Shown piece after piece: positions 33,022-42,751 of a DNA stretch of 64,000 nt. This DNA comes from Morella rubra (Eukaryota > Streptophyta > Magnoliopsida > Fagales > Myricaceae). Numbering within the stretch: the first letter of the stretch is position 1; each line of letters begins with the position of its first letter. Both the position numbers and the translations under genes were made by a program. The notes below the pieces were generated by a model. It was not told the origin of the DNA and made no database searches. It worked only from the letters and a program-made list of their open reading frames with translations. The stretch is taken from the NCBI GenBank assembly GCA_003952965.2, contig CM025850.1, positions 29,186,839 through 29,250,838 of the forward strand, given 5' to 3'.

Positions 33022-34321
33022 GGGTTCGTTTATTAGGCTGATTGTTAATATGCTGAGCGGTGCTGAGCGACGGTCACGATCAAAATTTCACATTCCGGCG
33101 GGTCAGAACACGCCACGTCATTTAAAAGGAATTGACCTTCTCCCGACCCATTTTGAGGTTGACCTGCGATTTCAGACCCGCCCAGCTCTTCTTTTCTCAT
33201 CGTCGCCCAGCATTTGAAATTGCAGCTCGCCCTTCATCGCATCATCGTCGCAACAAGAGCTTGGCCAAGGCGCTCTTTGCTGCTGCCCGAATCGCCGCAG
33301 CGTCCATGAACAAAACAGCCGCTGCCACTAAAATTGATGTAGAGAGTCGTGTCAAGGAGGCTACCTTCGCCAAGAAGAAAGCTAGGGAAGCTTTGGAGCG
33401 ACTCGCTTCTCTCCTGGTCTCGAAAGAGAAAGGTGAAGACAAGAATGACCTTTCAAGAAGACCGATTCGCTTATCCGAAAATGAAAACAAAAAAGGCTTT
33501 CGGCTGGGGATGTCTTTTCAGTTAGAAGATGTTTCAAATTATGTATATGAGTTTTTTGTCATCAAGTTTGTAAAATTCCATTTCACAGGGTGCCCGAGAA
33601 ATCTTGTAAAGTAAATATTATGGGCTTCGATCTCTATTAATTGGAATATGCTTTTGCCCTTCACTGCTATCTTCTGCTTCGTTCTTGCTTGGACCCTTTA
33701 TCTTCAACTAGTTGCTTATCAACACCAGACAAAACAGATCTATGGTTGGGGTCAATGATAGCATCTGCATCCTGCTCGAGTTGTTTTCTTGGATATTCCA
33801 GTTGCTTTGCTTCTGTGTTTCCTTTAATCTTATTATAATATCAATTTTACATATTTGGGTTTTGAAGTTGACAAATCTACAATTTTCCTCTGTAATAGTA
33901 CAATACAAGCTCTTTGGTTGATATGTGGTTGCTTTTAACATCCTTTGTACATGGCTTTAGTGGAGCCTCACTACGTTCTATGGTAAATCATGGGCATGTT
34001 CGTTAGCTGGGCAACGTAAGCACAAAATATTCAGCATTATCTTTAAATTCCTGAGTGGTGCTACGATTTCAAATAAGGGGCAACGATGCTCCAAGGGACG
34101 AAGGGCTGGGGGATCTCCAGGTTTCACAATTGCGCAAGAAGAAGAGCTGAGATCTGAGTGATTTGAATTTTCAAACCGAGTCAACCTCAAAACGGGTTGG
34201 GAAAGGGTCAATTCCTTTTAAATGACGTGGCGTGTTCTGAACCACCGAATTGTGAAGTTTTGATCGTGACCGTCGCTCAGCACCACTCAGCATATTAACG
34301 ATCAGCATAATAACCGAACCC
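33022..34321. mobile_element. Mutator-like element (MULE) with long TIRs
   Basis: The 1300-bp element is bounded by a perfect 10-bp target-site duplication ATTAGTGATA at 33012-33021 and 34322-34331. Its termini are GGGTTCGTTTATT on the left and the reverse complement GGGTTCGGTTATT on the right. The inverted repeats extend about 200 bp or more (about 33022-33235 and 34065-34321). They include long matching tracts such as GAGCGACGGTCACGATCAAA and GAACACGCCACGTCATTTAA. TSDs of 9-10 bp and long TIRs are the hallmark of MULEs. No transposase (MURA) frame is present, so it is non-autonomous. The interior holds an ORF and UTR-like sequence, as in Pack-MULEs. Confidence 0.92.
33132..33614 (+). pseudogene. 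ORF inside the MULE, possible captured gene fragment
   Basis: An open frame that begins in the left TIR (no ATG is needed for the track frame; the first strong ATG is about 33306). It runs 100 or more codons in the unique interior. The peptide from there is Lys/Glu/Ala-rich (SRVKEATFAKKKAREALERL) with heptad-like spacing suggesting a coiled coil, followed by a basic region. I do not recognise the parent gene. GC-rich content unlike the AT-rich surroundings, and the position between MULE TIRs, suggest a captured exon. It could also be an untranslated filler. Confidence 0.4.
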
Positions 34322-34331
34322 ATTAGTGATA

Positions 34332-34896
34332 TGCTCTCATCATTTCTATTAATGAAATGAATCAAAAAAATTTAGAATTTACTCTTGGTCACTCCTTTGT
34401 TACCGAGTTGTTAGAGAATTTACTTTGGTTGTACGAGGGATTTGATCCCAAAAGTTTTTTTTTTAATCCTATTTTCTTCTGTTTTTGGATTTCTGGTGCT
34501 CAATAAATTGATGTTTTAATAATTAAAAAAAGATATATAAGCTTAAACTTATTTCAAATTTCACTTCCTTTATTATTATTTAACCATTATCTTTATATAA
34601 ATTTAAATAGAAGATAAGAGTAGTAGAGAATAAGGATTTCTAATAGCATAAAAGTCCTAAATTTTCAAGAAAGATAACTAAGTTATTAATATATCTAATA
34701 ATTTTTTTATTATTTTTATCCTAATTTAATCTAAAAAAAGAGACCTTATGGAAGTGGGACCCGGAAATGGACGATTTTTTTGGGCCTGGCCAAGCATCTG
34801 AATCACAGCCCATAAATTAGGAGAACCGAATATAAACAGGAGAGGAGAACCTTATTTTGATTTTCTTTTAGGGTGTTTTCTTAATAAACAACAAAT
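34332..34896. other. Flank and promoter of the B-type gene at 34897
   Basis: AT-rich; related to 29370-30170 upstream of the other B gene. No ORF. Confidence 0.6.
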
Positions 34897-36132
34897 ATGA
34901 TGGACGTTCAGTGCCTCACAAAGTCAGAACCAACAAAGATTATAGACGGTGAAAGAGTGGAGTGGTCGGATCTTCCGACGGAACTGTGGTCGATTATCGG
35001 CGATAGCCTCAACAAGTGCATAGATGTTCTTCGATTTCGAAGCGTCTGTCTCTCATGGCGTTCCTCTATCCCTCCTTTCTACGCTCTCTCTCCTTTCTTC
35101 CCTCTCAAGTTCCCTCAGACATACGTCCCTGCGTCGACAGAGCCACGGTCACCGGGTCCGGTGCAGCTGGTATTAATTTTCCTACGTGCGCTGCCATGGG
35201 GGGACGATCGTTTCCCTCTATGGCAAGAGAGATCTTACGAGCCAGCTGATCTCTGCCAAAGGACTTTCTATACTCTTCAACGTCTAAATCCTACAGCTTC
35301 CACTTCTAACCCTGCTTATGCTGCTGCTGATCATAAAAGCTGGTTGATCGAGGTTGACGAGTCAAATCCAGGCAAGTTCCGTCTACTAGATCCATACAAG
35401 TCGCATCCTTTATACTACTCCCTCTCCCAACATCCGATCGGGTACCCCGTGAACTTATTGAACACTCGACTTGTCGAGTTAGCCACAGGATATAGGGCTA
35501 GATACAGCTTCGCCACAGGAATCCCCAAATCAGAAGATGAAAGAATATATATCGTCAGAGGCAGCAGTATTCATGGGGTGCAAAAAGTGGTGATGGTCCC
35601 AAATTCTGCGAAGAATGACGCAGATCAGTTGCGTTCGGTTTTCGTAGTCTTTGACGACGGAAATTTGGGTTATGCAAACTTAGGGGACGAGGATCTGACC
35701 CTCGTAGGTGGAGGCCGGAACGTTGAATGCCATGATATCGTTGTGTATAAGGGGAAAATGTATTTTGTTGATAATGGGGGAGTAGTTTGGCGGATCAAAT
35801 TATATTCATCCAGCTGGGAGTTGGTACAGTTTTCCGATCCGCTATTTGGTTTTGGCAGTCGGATGAAGCGTTTGGTGGAGTCGCGTGGAGCTCTTTATCT
35901 TCTTGATGGTTTCATACACATGAATAGTATTCGTGGTTTCAGAGTGTATGAACTGCATGAAGGGTCTGGTAGATGGGTTAGGGTGAAGAACTTGGATGAC
36001 CAGGCGTTCATTTTCTGTTCTGATTGTTCTTTCTCCATTTCCGCTCCAGAAGTTGCAGGGTTTAGAAGCAATTGCATCTACTACATTCATGACAACGAAA
36101 TTCACGTTTTCAGTTTCAAGGTTCACGGCTAG
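34897..36132 (+). CDS. F-box/DUF295 protein (B-type, intact)
   Basis: A single exon of 411 codons from MMDVQCLTKSEPTKII. There is no alternative ATG before the F-box, which supports this start. The F-box is VEWSDLPTELWSIIGDSL with VLRFRSVCLSWRSSIP. A long linker (about residues 68-125, including PGPVQLVLIFLRALPWGDD) separates it from DLCQRTFYTLQRLNP. DUF295 has DLTLVGGGRNVECHDIVVYK, MKRLVESRGALYLLDGF and FRVYELHEGSGRW. Likely an SCF substrate receptor. The linker is much longer than in the paralogue at 30172, so that region evolves fast by indels. Confidence 0.88.
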   Translation: MMDVQCLTKSEPTKIIDGERVEWSDLPTELWSIIGDSLNKCIDVLRFRSVCLSWRSSIPPFYALSPFFPLKFPQTYVPASTEPRSPGPVQLVLIFLRALPWGDDRFPLWQERSYEPADLCQRTFYTLQRLNPTASTSNPAYAAADHKSWLIEVDESNPGKFRLLDPYKSHPLYYSLSQHPIGYPVNLLNTRLVELATGYRARYSFATGIPKSEDERIYIVRGSSIHGVQKVVMVPNSAKNDADQLRSVFVVFDDGNLGYANLGDEDLTLVGGGRNVECHDIVVYKGKMYFVDNGGVVWRIKLYSSSWELVQFSDPLFGFGSRMKRLVESRGALYLLDGFIHMNSIRGFRVYELHEGSGRWVRVKNLDDQAFIFCSDCSFSISAPEVAGFRSNCIYYIHDNEIHVFSFKVHG

Positions 36133-36863
36133 CTCTCATGGTGATTGAAAATTTTTGCTCGTCTATTCTGGCCAGCTCGCCAGCTTGGCTTTGCAATAAG
36201 TTGTAATCTCAAAGGAACTCTACAGCTGTGGTATTCTAAGTTCATGAGTATTTCGGTTTTAGTTAGTTATGATTGTATTTGAATTTAAAGTTTTTATAGT
36301 TACTTTCGTTATCTATGTGATCAGAGTTTCAAACTGGTTTGAACATTAGTTTTATTTTCGAATTTCAAGACTTTTAAATACAAAAAAAAAAAATCATTAG
36401 GAGAAAATAAATAATAATTAAACATTCACATAGCCTTTGGTTATAAAATTTTAATATAATTTTGTTAAAATTTTATATTAATGATAAAAAAAAGAGGTGT
36501 TTTGAAATTGATGAATGAATGATACAAATAAAAGTAAAAAGTTTAAATTTTAAAAAGTAAAATTTTGTTAAAATTTTATGATCCAAACATTATGTCAATG
36601 TCCTTAAAAAGCAATTTCTTATTGAGGAAGAGGGCTTAGCCGATTGGCCAGAATTTGACCACCAAGCCAATTAGCCATTTTGACTCATTGAATGTTCATT
36701 TTAAAATTAACTTTGAATCCTTGTGCACGATGTTTCTTTGAATGGGGACGTTCCACCCCTTCGTCACACCAACAACCCTGTGTGAGATGGAAGCGGTGGA
36801 TCAAAGCACATAACCCGTGAGCGGGAGTAGCACAACTGCTAGAAGGTGTCTCGCGGTGGCATA
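36133..36863. other. B-type 3' flank with possible small MITE
   Basis: AT-rich flank. 36428-36595 has imperfect inverted ends (GGTTATAAAATTTTAA on the left and its relative TTAAAATTTTATGATCCAAA on the right), resembling a hAT-type MITE, but no TSD is certain. No gene. Confidence 0.4.
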
Positions 36864-36871
36864 GAGGGGAG

Positions 36872-38141
36872 CAGGGACGAAGCCAGGATTTGCTCATAGG
36901 GAGCTAAATATAATTTTGGCTTGATTTTTTTTTTCCCTAACGGGTGTCGAGGCCATCTTAGATGTACTTCGACTAACCCTAGGACCTTCAAATTTTGATT
37001 ATAATCAAAATAAGTATAATCAAAATGTAACAACATATTCTAAAACTTTTTTTTAAAAAAATTATAAACTTTAACTTAAGTGTAAAAGCTAAATTTTCAT
37101 CAATTATACTAAAACCTTATGCTGCCGAATGCAATCAAAAGTTTAAAATCTTCGGAATAAATGGCTCATAAGTTATTGACAAAGGTACAATGCAATGTTA
37201 AAATCTAGGGTATGTTGGTTTTGGTAAAATTTTAAAAATTCTAAATATGGTGTGAATATTTAGGTGATATTGAAGTTTTATTGACATGTGTATAAAAGTT
37301 GTTAAGTTGTATTGATGTTTGTAAAAAAAAAAAGTAATGTTGAGTTGTATTGGTATGCGTGTAGGAGTAACGTTGGGATTGTAAGTTTAGAAAGTTGGAT
37401 TTAAATTCTAAAATTTTCATTCAAACGAACATGCCTAGCGAAAATAACATAGGTACACACAAATAATAGTGCAATAATATTTTAATTAGGTAATAATAAT
37501 AAAATTAGTATGCTTTTAGAAAAAAAATAATAATTAAATGTAATAACGGTTAGAATTCTAATTTTGAAGAGGAATTTTTTTGTGTGCAAAGCAAAAAGTT
37601 GCTGTATTTCAAAAGTTGAATATGTATTTTGCTATTTTCTTTATATAAGGTAAAATAATGGGAGAGAGAGAAATGAGAGAGGCCATTGAGGTAAAATCTA
37701 AACAATAAGAGTACAAATAATGAAGGCAAAAGTGAGAGAGAAATAAGAGAGGAATTTTAGAAAAGTTACAGAGAAATAAAATAGAAAATACAAACTCTAG
37801 AAAAGAAAGAGAGAGAAAGACATTCTAGAAAAGAGAGAAGAGGGGGAAGAATTTTAGAAAAAATGGAGAGAGAGAGAGAAAGTAAAAAAACAAACTCTTA
37901 GTATTTTTTCTTTTAAAATTAGAGGGCCCACCTATAAATTAGTTATTTCTTTCTCACCTTCTTTTTTCCTCTGATTTTATTTTTCCAGAAGTTTTGGGAG
38001 GCCATTTCAAAGATTACTACAAATTTTTTCCTTATATTAAAAAAATTTGTCAAAAATTTGAAATATTACCCATATATAAAAATAAAAATAAAAATTGAAA
38101 AACTTTAAGGAGGGGGAGGCATGCCCGTAGCTTCGTCCCTG
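36872..38141. mobile_element. Non-autonomous hAT-family transposon
   Basis: The 1270-bp segment starts CAGGGACGAAGCCAGG and ends with the reverse complement of CAGGGACGAAGCTACG, giving 12-bp identical terminal inverted repeats. It is flanked by a perfect 8-bp duplication GAGGGGAG at 36864-36871 and 38142-38149. An 8-bp TSD with CAGGG termini is diagnostic of hAT elements. The interior is AT-rich with a GA-rich tract near 37660-37890. No transposase frame was seen. A smaller MITE may be nested at about 37207-37440. Confidence 0.92.
37207..37440. mobile_element. Possible MITE nested in the hAT element
   Basis: The left end TAGGGTATGTTGGTTTTGGT and the right end (reverse complement CTAGGCATGTTCGTTTGAAT) are imperfectly inverted, followed on both sides by AAAATTTTA-type sequence. 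The TSD is unclear (perhaps TAG), so this is tentative. Confidence 0.35.
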
Positions 38142-38551
38142 GAGGGGAGGAAGGCGGAGGGTGAATATTTTTTTTTCAGTTCTTTATTTATTTATTTACT
38201 TATATTCTTTTAGATATTTTCACTAATGGAGAATGCTATTTTTGAATACAAAATAATAGAAACCAATCCAAAACATAACCAATTTAACATGGTTTGGTCT
38301 CAAAATCAATTTTAAACAGAAAAATTTGAAATTTAAATTTGGACCCAAAATTAGAAGTAAATCTTAATTCAAATATTTTTTTTTTAAAATCAAGAACCCA
38401 AGTATCGGAACCCACGTAAAACGTCCTTCGTTCATATATATGCATGAACCTCTCCCCTTATATATCATTTAGGTCAGACGTACAGGTGATATATCCTGAG
38501 TCAGTCTGTCGATCGACCAGGCAACCAAAGTATTTTAACTTCTTGTTTATC
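38142..38551. promoter_or_regulatory. Promoter/leader region of the C-type F-box gene
   Basis: Homologous to 31580-31950 upstream of the C-type pseudogene (TTCAGTTCTTTATTTATT, GATCGACCAGGCAACCAAAG). A possible TATA-like TTCATATATATGCATG lies at 38430-38445, about 110 bp before the start codon. Confidence 0.5.
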
Positions 38552-39760
38552 ATGCTTGGAAGTATGGAGTGGTCGAATCTTCCGAACGAATTGTGGTTGA
38601 GCATCGGCCAACGCCTCGACACACGCCTAGATGTTCTCCGATTTCGCAGTGTCTGTCGCTCATGGCGGTCCTCTATCCCTCCTTTCTGCGCTCCCTGTCC
38701 TCGCTTCCCTCTCAATTTCCCTTCCCCCTATAGTGTGTCGGCAGACTCAACTTCACTGCCTCCGGAGCTGCTACCACTCCTGCGACGTTTGTTGCCAGAT
38801 TCAGAGAGATCTTATGAGGCAGCTTATCTCTGCCAAAGGACTTTCTATTCACTTCAACGGCTAAATCCTACTTCCAGTTCATCCACTGCTGCTGCTGCTG
38901 ATAAAGGCTGCTTGATCCAGGTTAAAGAGTCAAATTCACGCAAGTTGCGTCTTTTAGAAGCAACCAATTTTTTTCGTTCCCACTCCAACCGTGGGATCAG
39001 GTATCCCGTGAACTTATTGAACTATCGAATTGTCGAGCTAAACAGAGCATATAGGCTTGGATGGTACGTTAATGCCTCAAGATTAACCAGCTCACAAAAT
39101 GAAAGAATATACCTCAACAGCGGCAGACAGCCTATTCCTGGCGTCAAAAAAGCCGTGATGGTCCCAAAATCTGCAAAGACTAATGCAGAGGTGTGTTCAT
39201 TTTCTGTTATCTTTGACGACGCAAAACTGGGTTTTGCAAATTGTAGGGATGGGAAGTTGAACCTCGTAGTCGATCTGAATGTTAATTGTGATGACATCAT
39301 TGTGTTTAAGGGCCAATCATATGTTGTCGATAGGTTGGGAATACTTTGGCGGATCGAATGGTCATCCTTGAAGTTGGTAAAGTTATCCCCCCCGATCCAT
39401 GCAGGTTGGTGTAGCCCTTGCCGGAAGCATTTGGTAGAGGCGTGTGGGGCTCTTTATGTTGTTGATAGATACTTTGACAGGAAGCCGAGGAGCATGAATA
39501 GTAAGCTCCATTCTTTTCACATGATCCCTGGTTCTGCCATTACAATTTATTGCAGAGTGTATAAGCTGGATGAAGAGTTGGGTTCATGGGTTTTGGAGGA
39601 GAACTTGGGTGACCGAGTGTTTATTTTGGGTCCTGATTTTTCTCTCTCTTTTTCGGCTCTAGAAATTTCCGGTTACAGAAGCAACAGCATCTACTTCATG
39701 GATCACAGTGGCTCTTGCGTTTTCAATTTAGAGGATCATAGCATTGGATACTACTCATGA
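38552..39760 (+). CDS. F-box/DUF295 protein (C-type, intact)
   Basis: A single exon of 402 codons from ATG 38552 (MLGSMEWSNLPNELW). The frame remains open to ATG 38444, but that leader is not shared by other copies. The F-box is MEWSNLPNELWLSIGQRL with VLRFRSVCRSWRSSIP. The linker contains PPELLPLLRRLLPDSERSYE before YLCQRTFYSLQRLNP. DUF295 has FKGQSYVVDRLGILWRIEWS, KHLVEACGALYVVDRYFDRK and CRVYKLDEELGSWVLEENLG. Likely an SCF substrate receptor, target unknown. It is the only intact C-type gene; its sister at 31963 lost the F-box. Confidence 0.88.
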   Translation: MLGSMEWSNLPNELWLSIGQRLDTRLDVLRFRSVCRSWRSSIPPFCAPCPRFPLNFPSPYSVSADSTSLPPELLPLLRRLLPDSERSYEAAYLCQRTFYSLQRLNPTSSSSTAAAADKGCLIQVKESNSRKLRLLEATNFFRSHSNRGIRYPVNLLNYRIVELNRAYRLGWYVNASRLTSSQNERIYLNSGRQPIPGVKKAVMVPKSAKTNAEVCSFSVIFDDAKLGFANCRDGKLNLVVDLNVNCDDIIVFKGQSYVVDRLGILWRIEWSSLKLVKLSPPIHAGWCSPCRKHLVEACGALYVVDRYFDRKPRSMNSKLHSFHMIPGSAITIYCRVYKLDEELGSWVLEENLGDRVFILGPDFSLSFSALEISGYRSNSIYFMDHSGSCVFNLEDHSIGYYS

Positions 39761-40837
39761 TATGCTCTAATCATTTCCAGTAGCACATCGTTTTGGTCAT
39801 TTCCTCTCTTAAGCAGATACTCTGTAGAGTAGTTTTGGTCAGTAGGGTAGTTTTCCCTATTTATGGTCTTAGCCTCAAGTGTTGTTTTTCTCATTGAATT
39901 CTTTATGCACTTGGCAAACGATAAAATGACTTGAAGGAAACAAGTTTTGAATTCTATATGCACTTTGCCTTGTAGATGGATCTTTATGGCAACTTACCTC
40001 TGCGAAAGTACTTAGTTTCTAGTCTTCATGAGCTAAACCCTGAACTCAACGTGCCATTCATGTGTGCACTTAAAATGATATACCCTAATTTATTTCCCAT
40101 GACACTGTTTTAGTGGCTGCCATTTTAGCCTTTTACTTGTGGTGGTCAACATGATCTGGGACTTCCAGTTCAATCATCATGTTCAACAGAATAAAGATAT
40201 AACATTAACCTGACATGGTGTAAACACATCAGGTATATGATATAGGTATGTTACACAGATACTAAAGAATGCCGTTCCTGAAAGCAGGCAATCTAGTAAC
40301 TAAGCAGGCCTTCTCAAGTCATGAAATAGCAAAGATGAGAATCATTTTCTTTCGGCCTGAAAATTGAGGTTCCCTTTGTCTCATGGTAGGGATCTAGCCA
40401 AACTGTTCCATCTAGAGAAGTTCAAACGGATCACAGACATTGAACTCTTCGAATCTGGGCAACACTCAGTAAATATCTATGTAGACCCTAGAAAATTCCT
40501 ATACATGTCTATGTTCTATCAATGGATTAGAATTAGCTATAGGTGAATTTCGCCCCTCAAAGTTCTGGCAATTCTAATAATCTCTAAAGTTGATCTGTGT
40601 TTAATTTATCATGACTATACTTAGCAAATCTGCAAAGTCATATTTATCTACTTTCCAGATCTAGTTTGAATGAATTCAGGAATATTTTTCTTCAAATAAT
40701 GGCATGTATGTTTCATTGTCACTTATTGCGTTTTCTCTCCCAGTAAGTTCAAAAACAGAGTCCCAATTTTCAGTCTGTATTTGTCTCATTTTTTGGTAAT
40801 CAGTATATATAGAGATTCTCACCCTGCTTTCAACCCC

Positions 40838-40874
<37 letters not shown>

Positions 40875-41052
40875 CCCCCCCCCCCCCCCCCCAAAATAAA
40901 ATAAAATAAAATAAAACACAGAAGAAAAAAAAATTCAGTCAGAGGATGGTCCTCATGATGTATCAGTGCAGCAAACTAGCATTATTTACTGAAAAATTAT
41001 AAGTGATAAGGAAACTTTTTTAAGGCTAGAATTTGCTTTGGCATTCACATTA
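39761..41052. other. Intergenic region between the F-box gene and the UPF0548 gene
   Basis: No convincing gene or dispersed repeat apart from the compound microsatellite at 40841. The last 150 bp or so should be the 3' UTR of the minus-strand gene. Confidence 0.5.
40841..40916. repeat. Compound microsatellite (CT)n-(C)21-(AAATA)n
   Basis: A CT run of about 31 bp, then 21 consecutive C, then AAAATAAAATAAAAT-type repeats to 40916. The long C homopolymer is unusual and its length is prone to sequencing error. Confidence 0.9.
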
Positions 41053-41995
41053 CTACTTCGAAGTAGTCAAATGTTTCAGCACCGCATTGGTAGAGCAATG
41101 AGCAAAATACTTTTGCCTTAGCATTACATATGGGTACCCAACAAATGACAAGAAGTGGGCAGGTTTTGAGAAGGAAAGTATCTCATACCACACCTGGTTG
41201 TTCTCGTCCAACTCAATTGAAAAACGTTCTTCCCCAGCCTGCTTTACACAAAAGTTGAAAGCGCATATTATTATTGGAAAAGGGTTCGTAAAATTTAAGC
41301 AGGTTTAGCTTAGCGAAAAATTTGTTGGAATGAGACTATTGACTACACGGCCAAGAATTACAAGAGGAATTCTTTGAGCAATTTGTTGCAGAGGTCTGTT
41401 ATTGCCGCGCTGGTATACCATTTATGGAAGGAAAGGAATCATCAAATACACGGTGGTGAGCCCAAGCGGACAATCCAAGTACTTGACAAGATCTCCTTGG
41501 ATGTGAGGAGTCGTATGAATCTCTTTAAGGGACAACCTGCAACTCCAGCTAACCTGGCTGTGGTCGATAGGTGGAAGCTGGCAGATACTGTCATTGGTTT
41601 TGCTCCAACCTGATATTGATGTTTGTTGTTTTTGTTTTGTGGGTTTAGGAGGTCTGTGCTCTATGTTGACCCTGATTAGTTTGCTATCTGTTTGGTTTGG
41701 TTTGGTTGGTGGTTTTGTTGTGTTCTATGGCCTGGGTCATTGTATTTGAACCTGTTGGTTCTTGAGTGGGGGTTAAGCCCCTTGAACTCATCATAAGTAA
41801 TTCTACCTCCCTGAAGTGTCTAGGAAATGTATGACAGTCTAATGGAATTAGTATATGGTTGACATGCTGTGAGCATCAGGGCCGAAACTGTATGATAAAT
41901 CATTAGGTCCCAACAAGCACAGTAAAGTCAATCTAACACATATTCAGCTAGTATTCATCTTCCAAGGGGTCAAACATTAGAATAAAGAAGCAAGC

Positions 41996-42031
<36 letters not shown>

Positions 42032-42751
42032 AGAACTATTCGCAACTCTTAAGACCTTGTTGCAAAGACAATAGAACCTTAAGTTCCCCAGGCATAATAT
42101 GTGATTTAACAAGTGAAAAAGCACTAACCAGAAGGTGACCTTGAAGGGTGCCACTTCCAAAACCAAAAGAAGCCAAAGCCTTGTTGGCCTTTCTCTTATC
42201 ATGTACATACACAACCTCAAGAGGCATCATGACCCATGGGAAAAACTCCTTGAGGCAAACACAGAACTTGACTCCACTCTGAATAGGAGTCTTAGGATTA
42301 ACAAAAGCCCAATTCAGCTCAAAATGCCTGCAACAATCAGATTTGTGTCATAGAATTAGGATTGTCACCCCCATTTTCAATCAACTTAATGTACCGCACA
42401 CCTCCAGGTTTGAAGAGCGCTCTTGCCCTTTTCAAAAGTCTCGAGGCCGGAACCAACTAATACACGTGCATGGTTTAGTAAGAAACCATCTTTTGAGAGC
42501 TCCTTATCTTCTTGGAGGCAGGAAAGAGGCTTGGCACTGGCTCCTCCGAACTTAGAGTCATAGTTGAATGCGCCTGACCTGATGATAATAAGTATCATGC
42601 ATCAGTTTAGATAACAAAATCCAAAAATAGAAATAAACGATGTCAATTTCGTTGAGACAAATACAAGTTTAGTCAAATTAAAGCATTTATACTTGTTGAT
42701 GCAGGCCTTCTGTTCTTGAGGAGACGGCCTAGCCCAGCACAGGAAAACCAT
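41053..42751 (-). CDS. UPF0548 (DUF1990) protein
   Basis: Four minus-strand exons fit with GT-AG borders and phase: 42693-42751, 42402-42578, 42129-42327 and 41053-41238. Together they encode 206 residues, about the length of Arabidopsis At2g17695. Landmarks are MVFLCWARPSPQEQKACINK at the start, KDGFLLNHARVLVGSGLETF, PWVMMPLEVVYVHDKRKA and ASFGFGSGTLQGHLL in the middle. The last exon has EERFSIELDENNQVWYEI, FSKPAHFLSFVGYPYVMLRQ and KYFAHCSTNAVLKHL. The family's function is unknown; it is widespread in plants and bacteria. A TTCTTACAG acceptor lies 5 bases before the ATG, so a 5' UTR intron with an upstream leader exon (perhaps 43150-43390) is likely. Intron 3, about 890 bp, contains a sense-to-plus LINE fragment and a GA repeat. 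Confidence 0.92.
41340..41830 (+). mobile_element. LINE ORF2 C-terminal fragment inside UPF0548 intron 3
   Basis: The plus-strand frame 41374-41613 reads RSVIAALVYHLWKERNHQIH followed by a Lys/Arg-rich tail, the typical C-terminal end of plant L1 ORF2 after the zf-RVT domain. It is followed by a T/G-rich 3' UTR-like stretch to about 41830. It is 5'-truncated and antisense to the host gene. Poly(A) and TSD were not identified. Confidence 0.7.
41998..42028. repeat. (GA)n microsatellite in UPF0548 intron 3
   Basis: Pure AG dinucleotide run of about 30 bp. Confidence 0.9.

Noticed and set aside
34430-34480. tRNA-like look of GGATTTGATCCCAAAAG
   Set aside because: No full cloverleaf or A-box at the right distance could be built.
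38444-38551. 36-codon upstream extension of the C-type F-box gene
   Set aside because: An ATG exists, but the leader is not shared by paralogues and has no domain; the ATG beside the F-box is more likely.
42036-42128. C-terminal extension VSAFSLVKSHIMPGE after UPF0548 exon 3
   Set aside because: It is intron 3 read-through; the true last exon is at 41053-41238.
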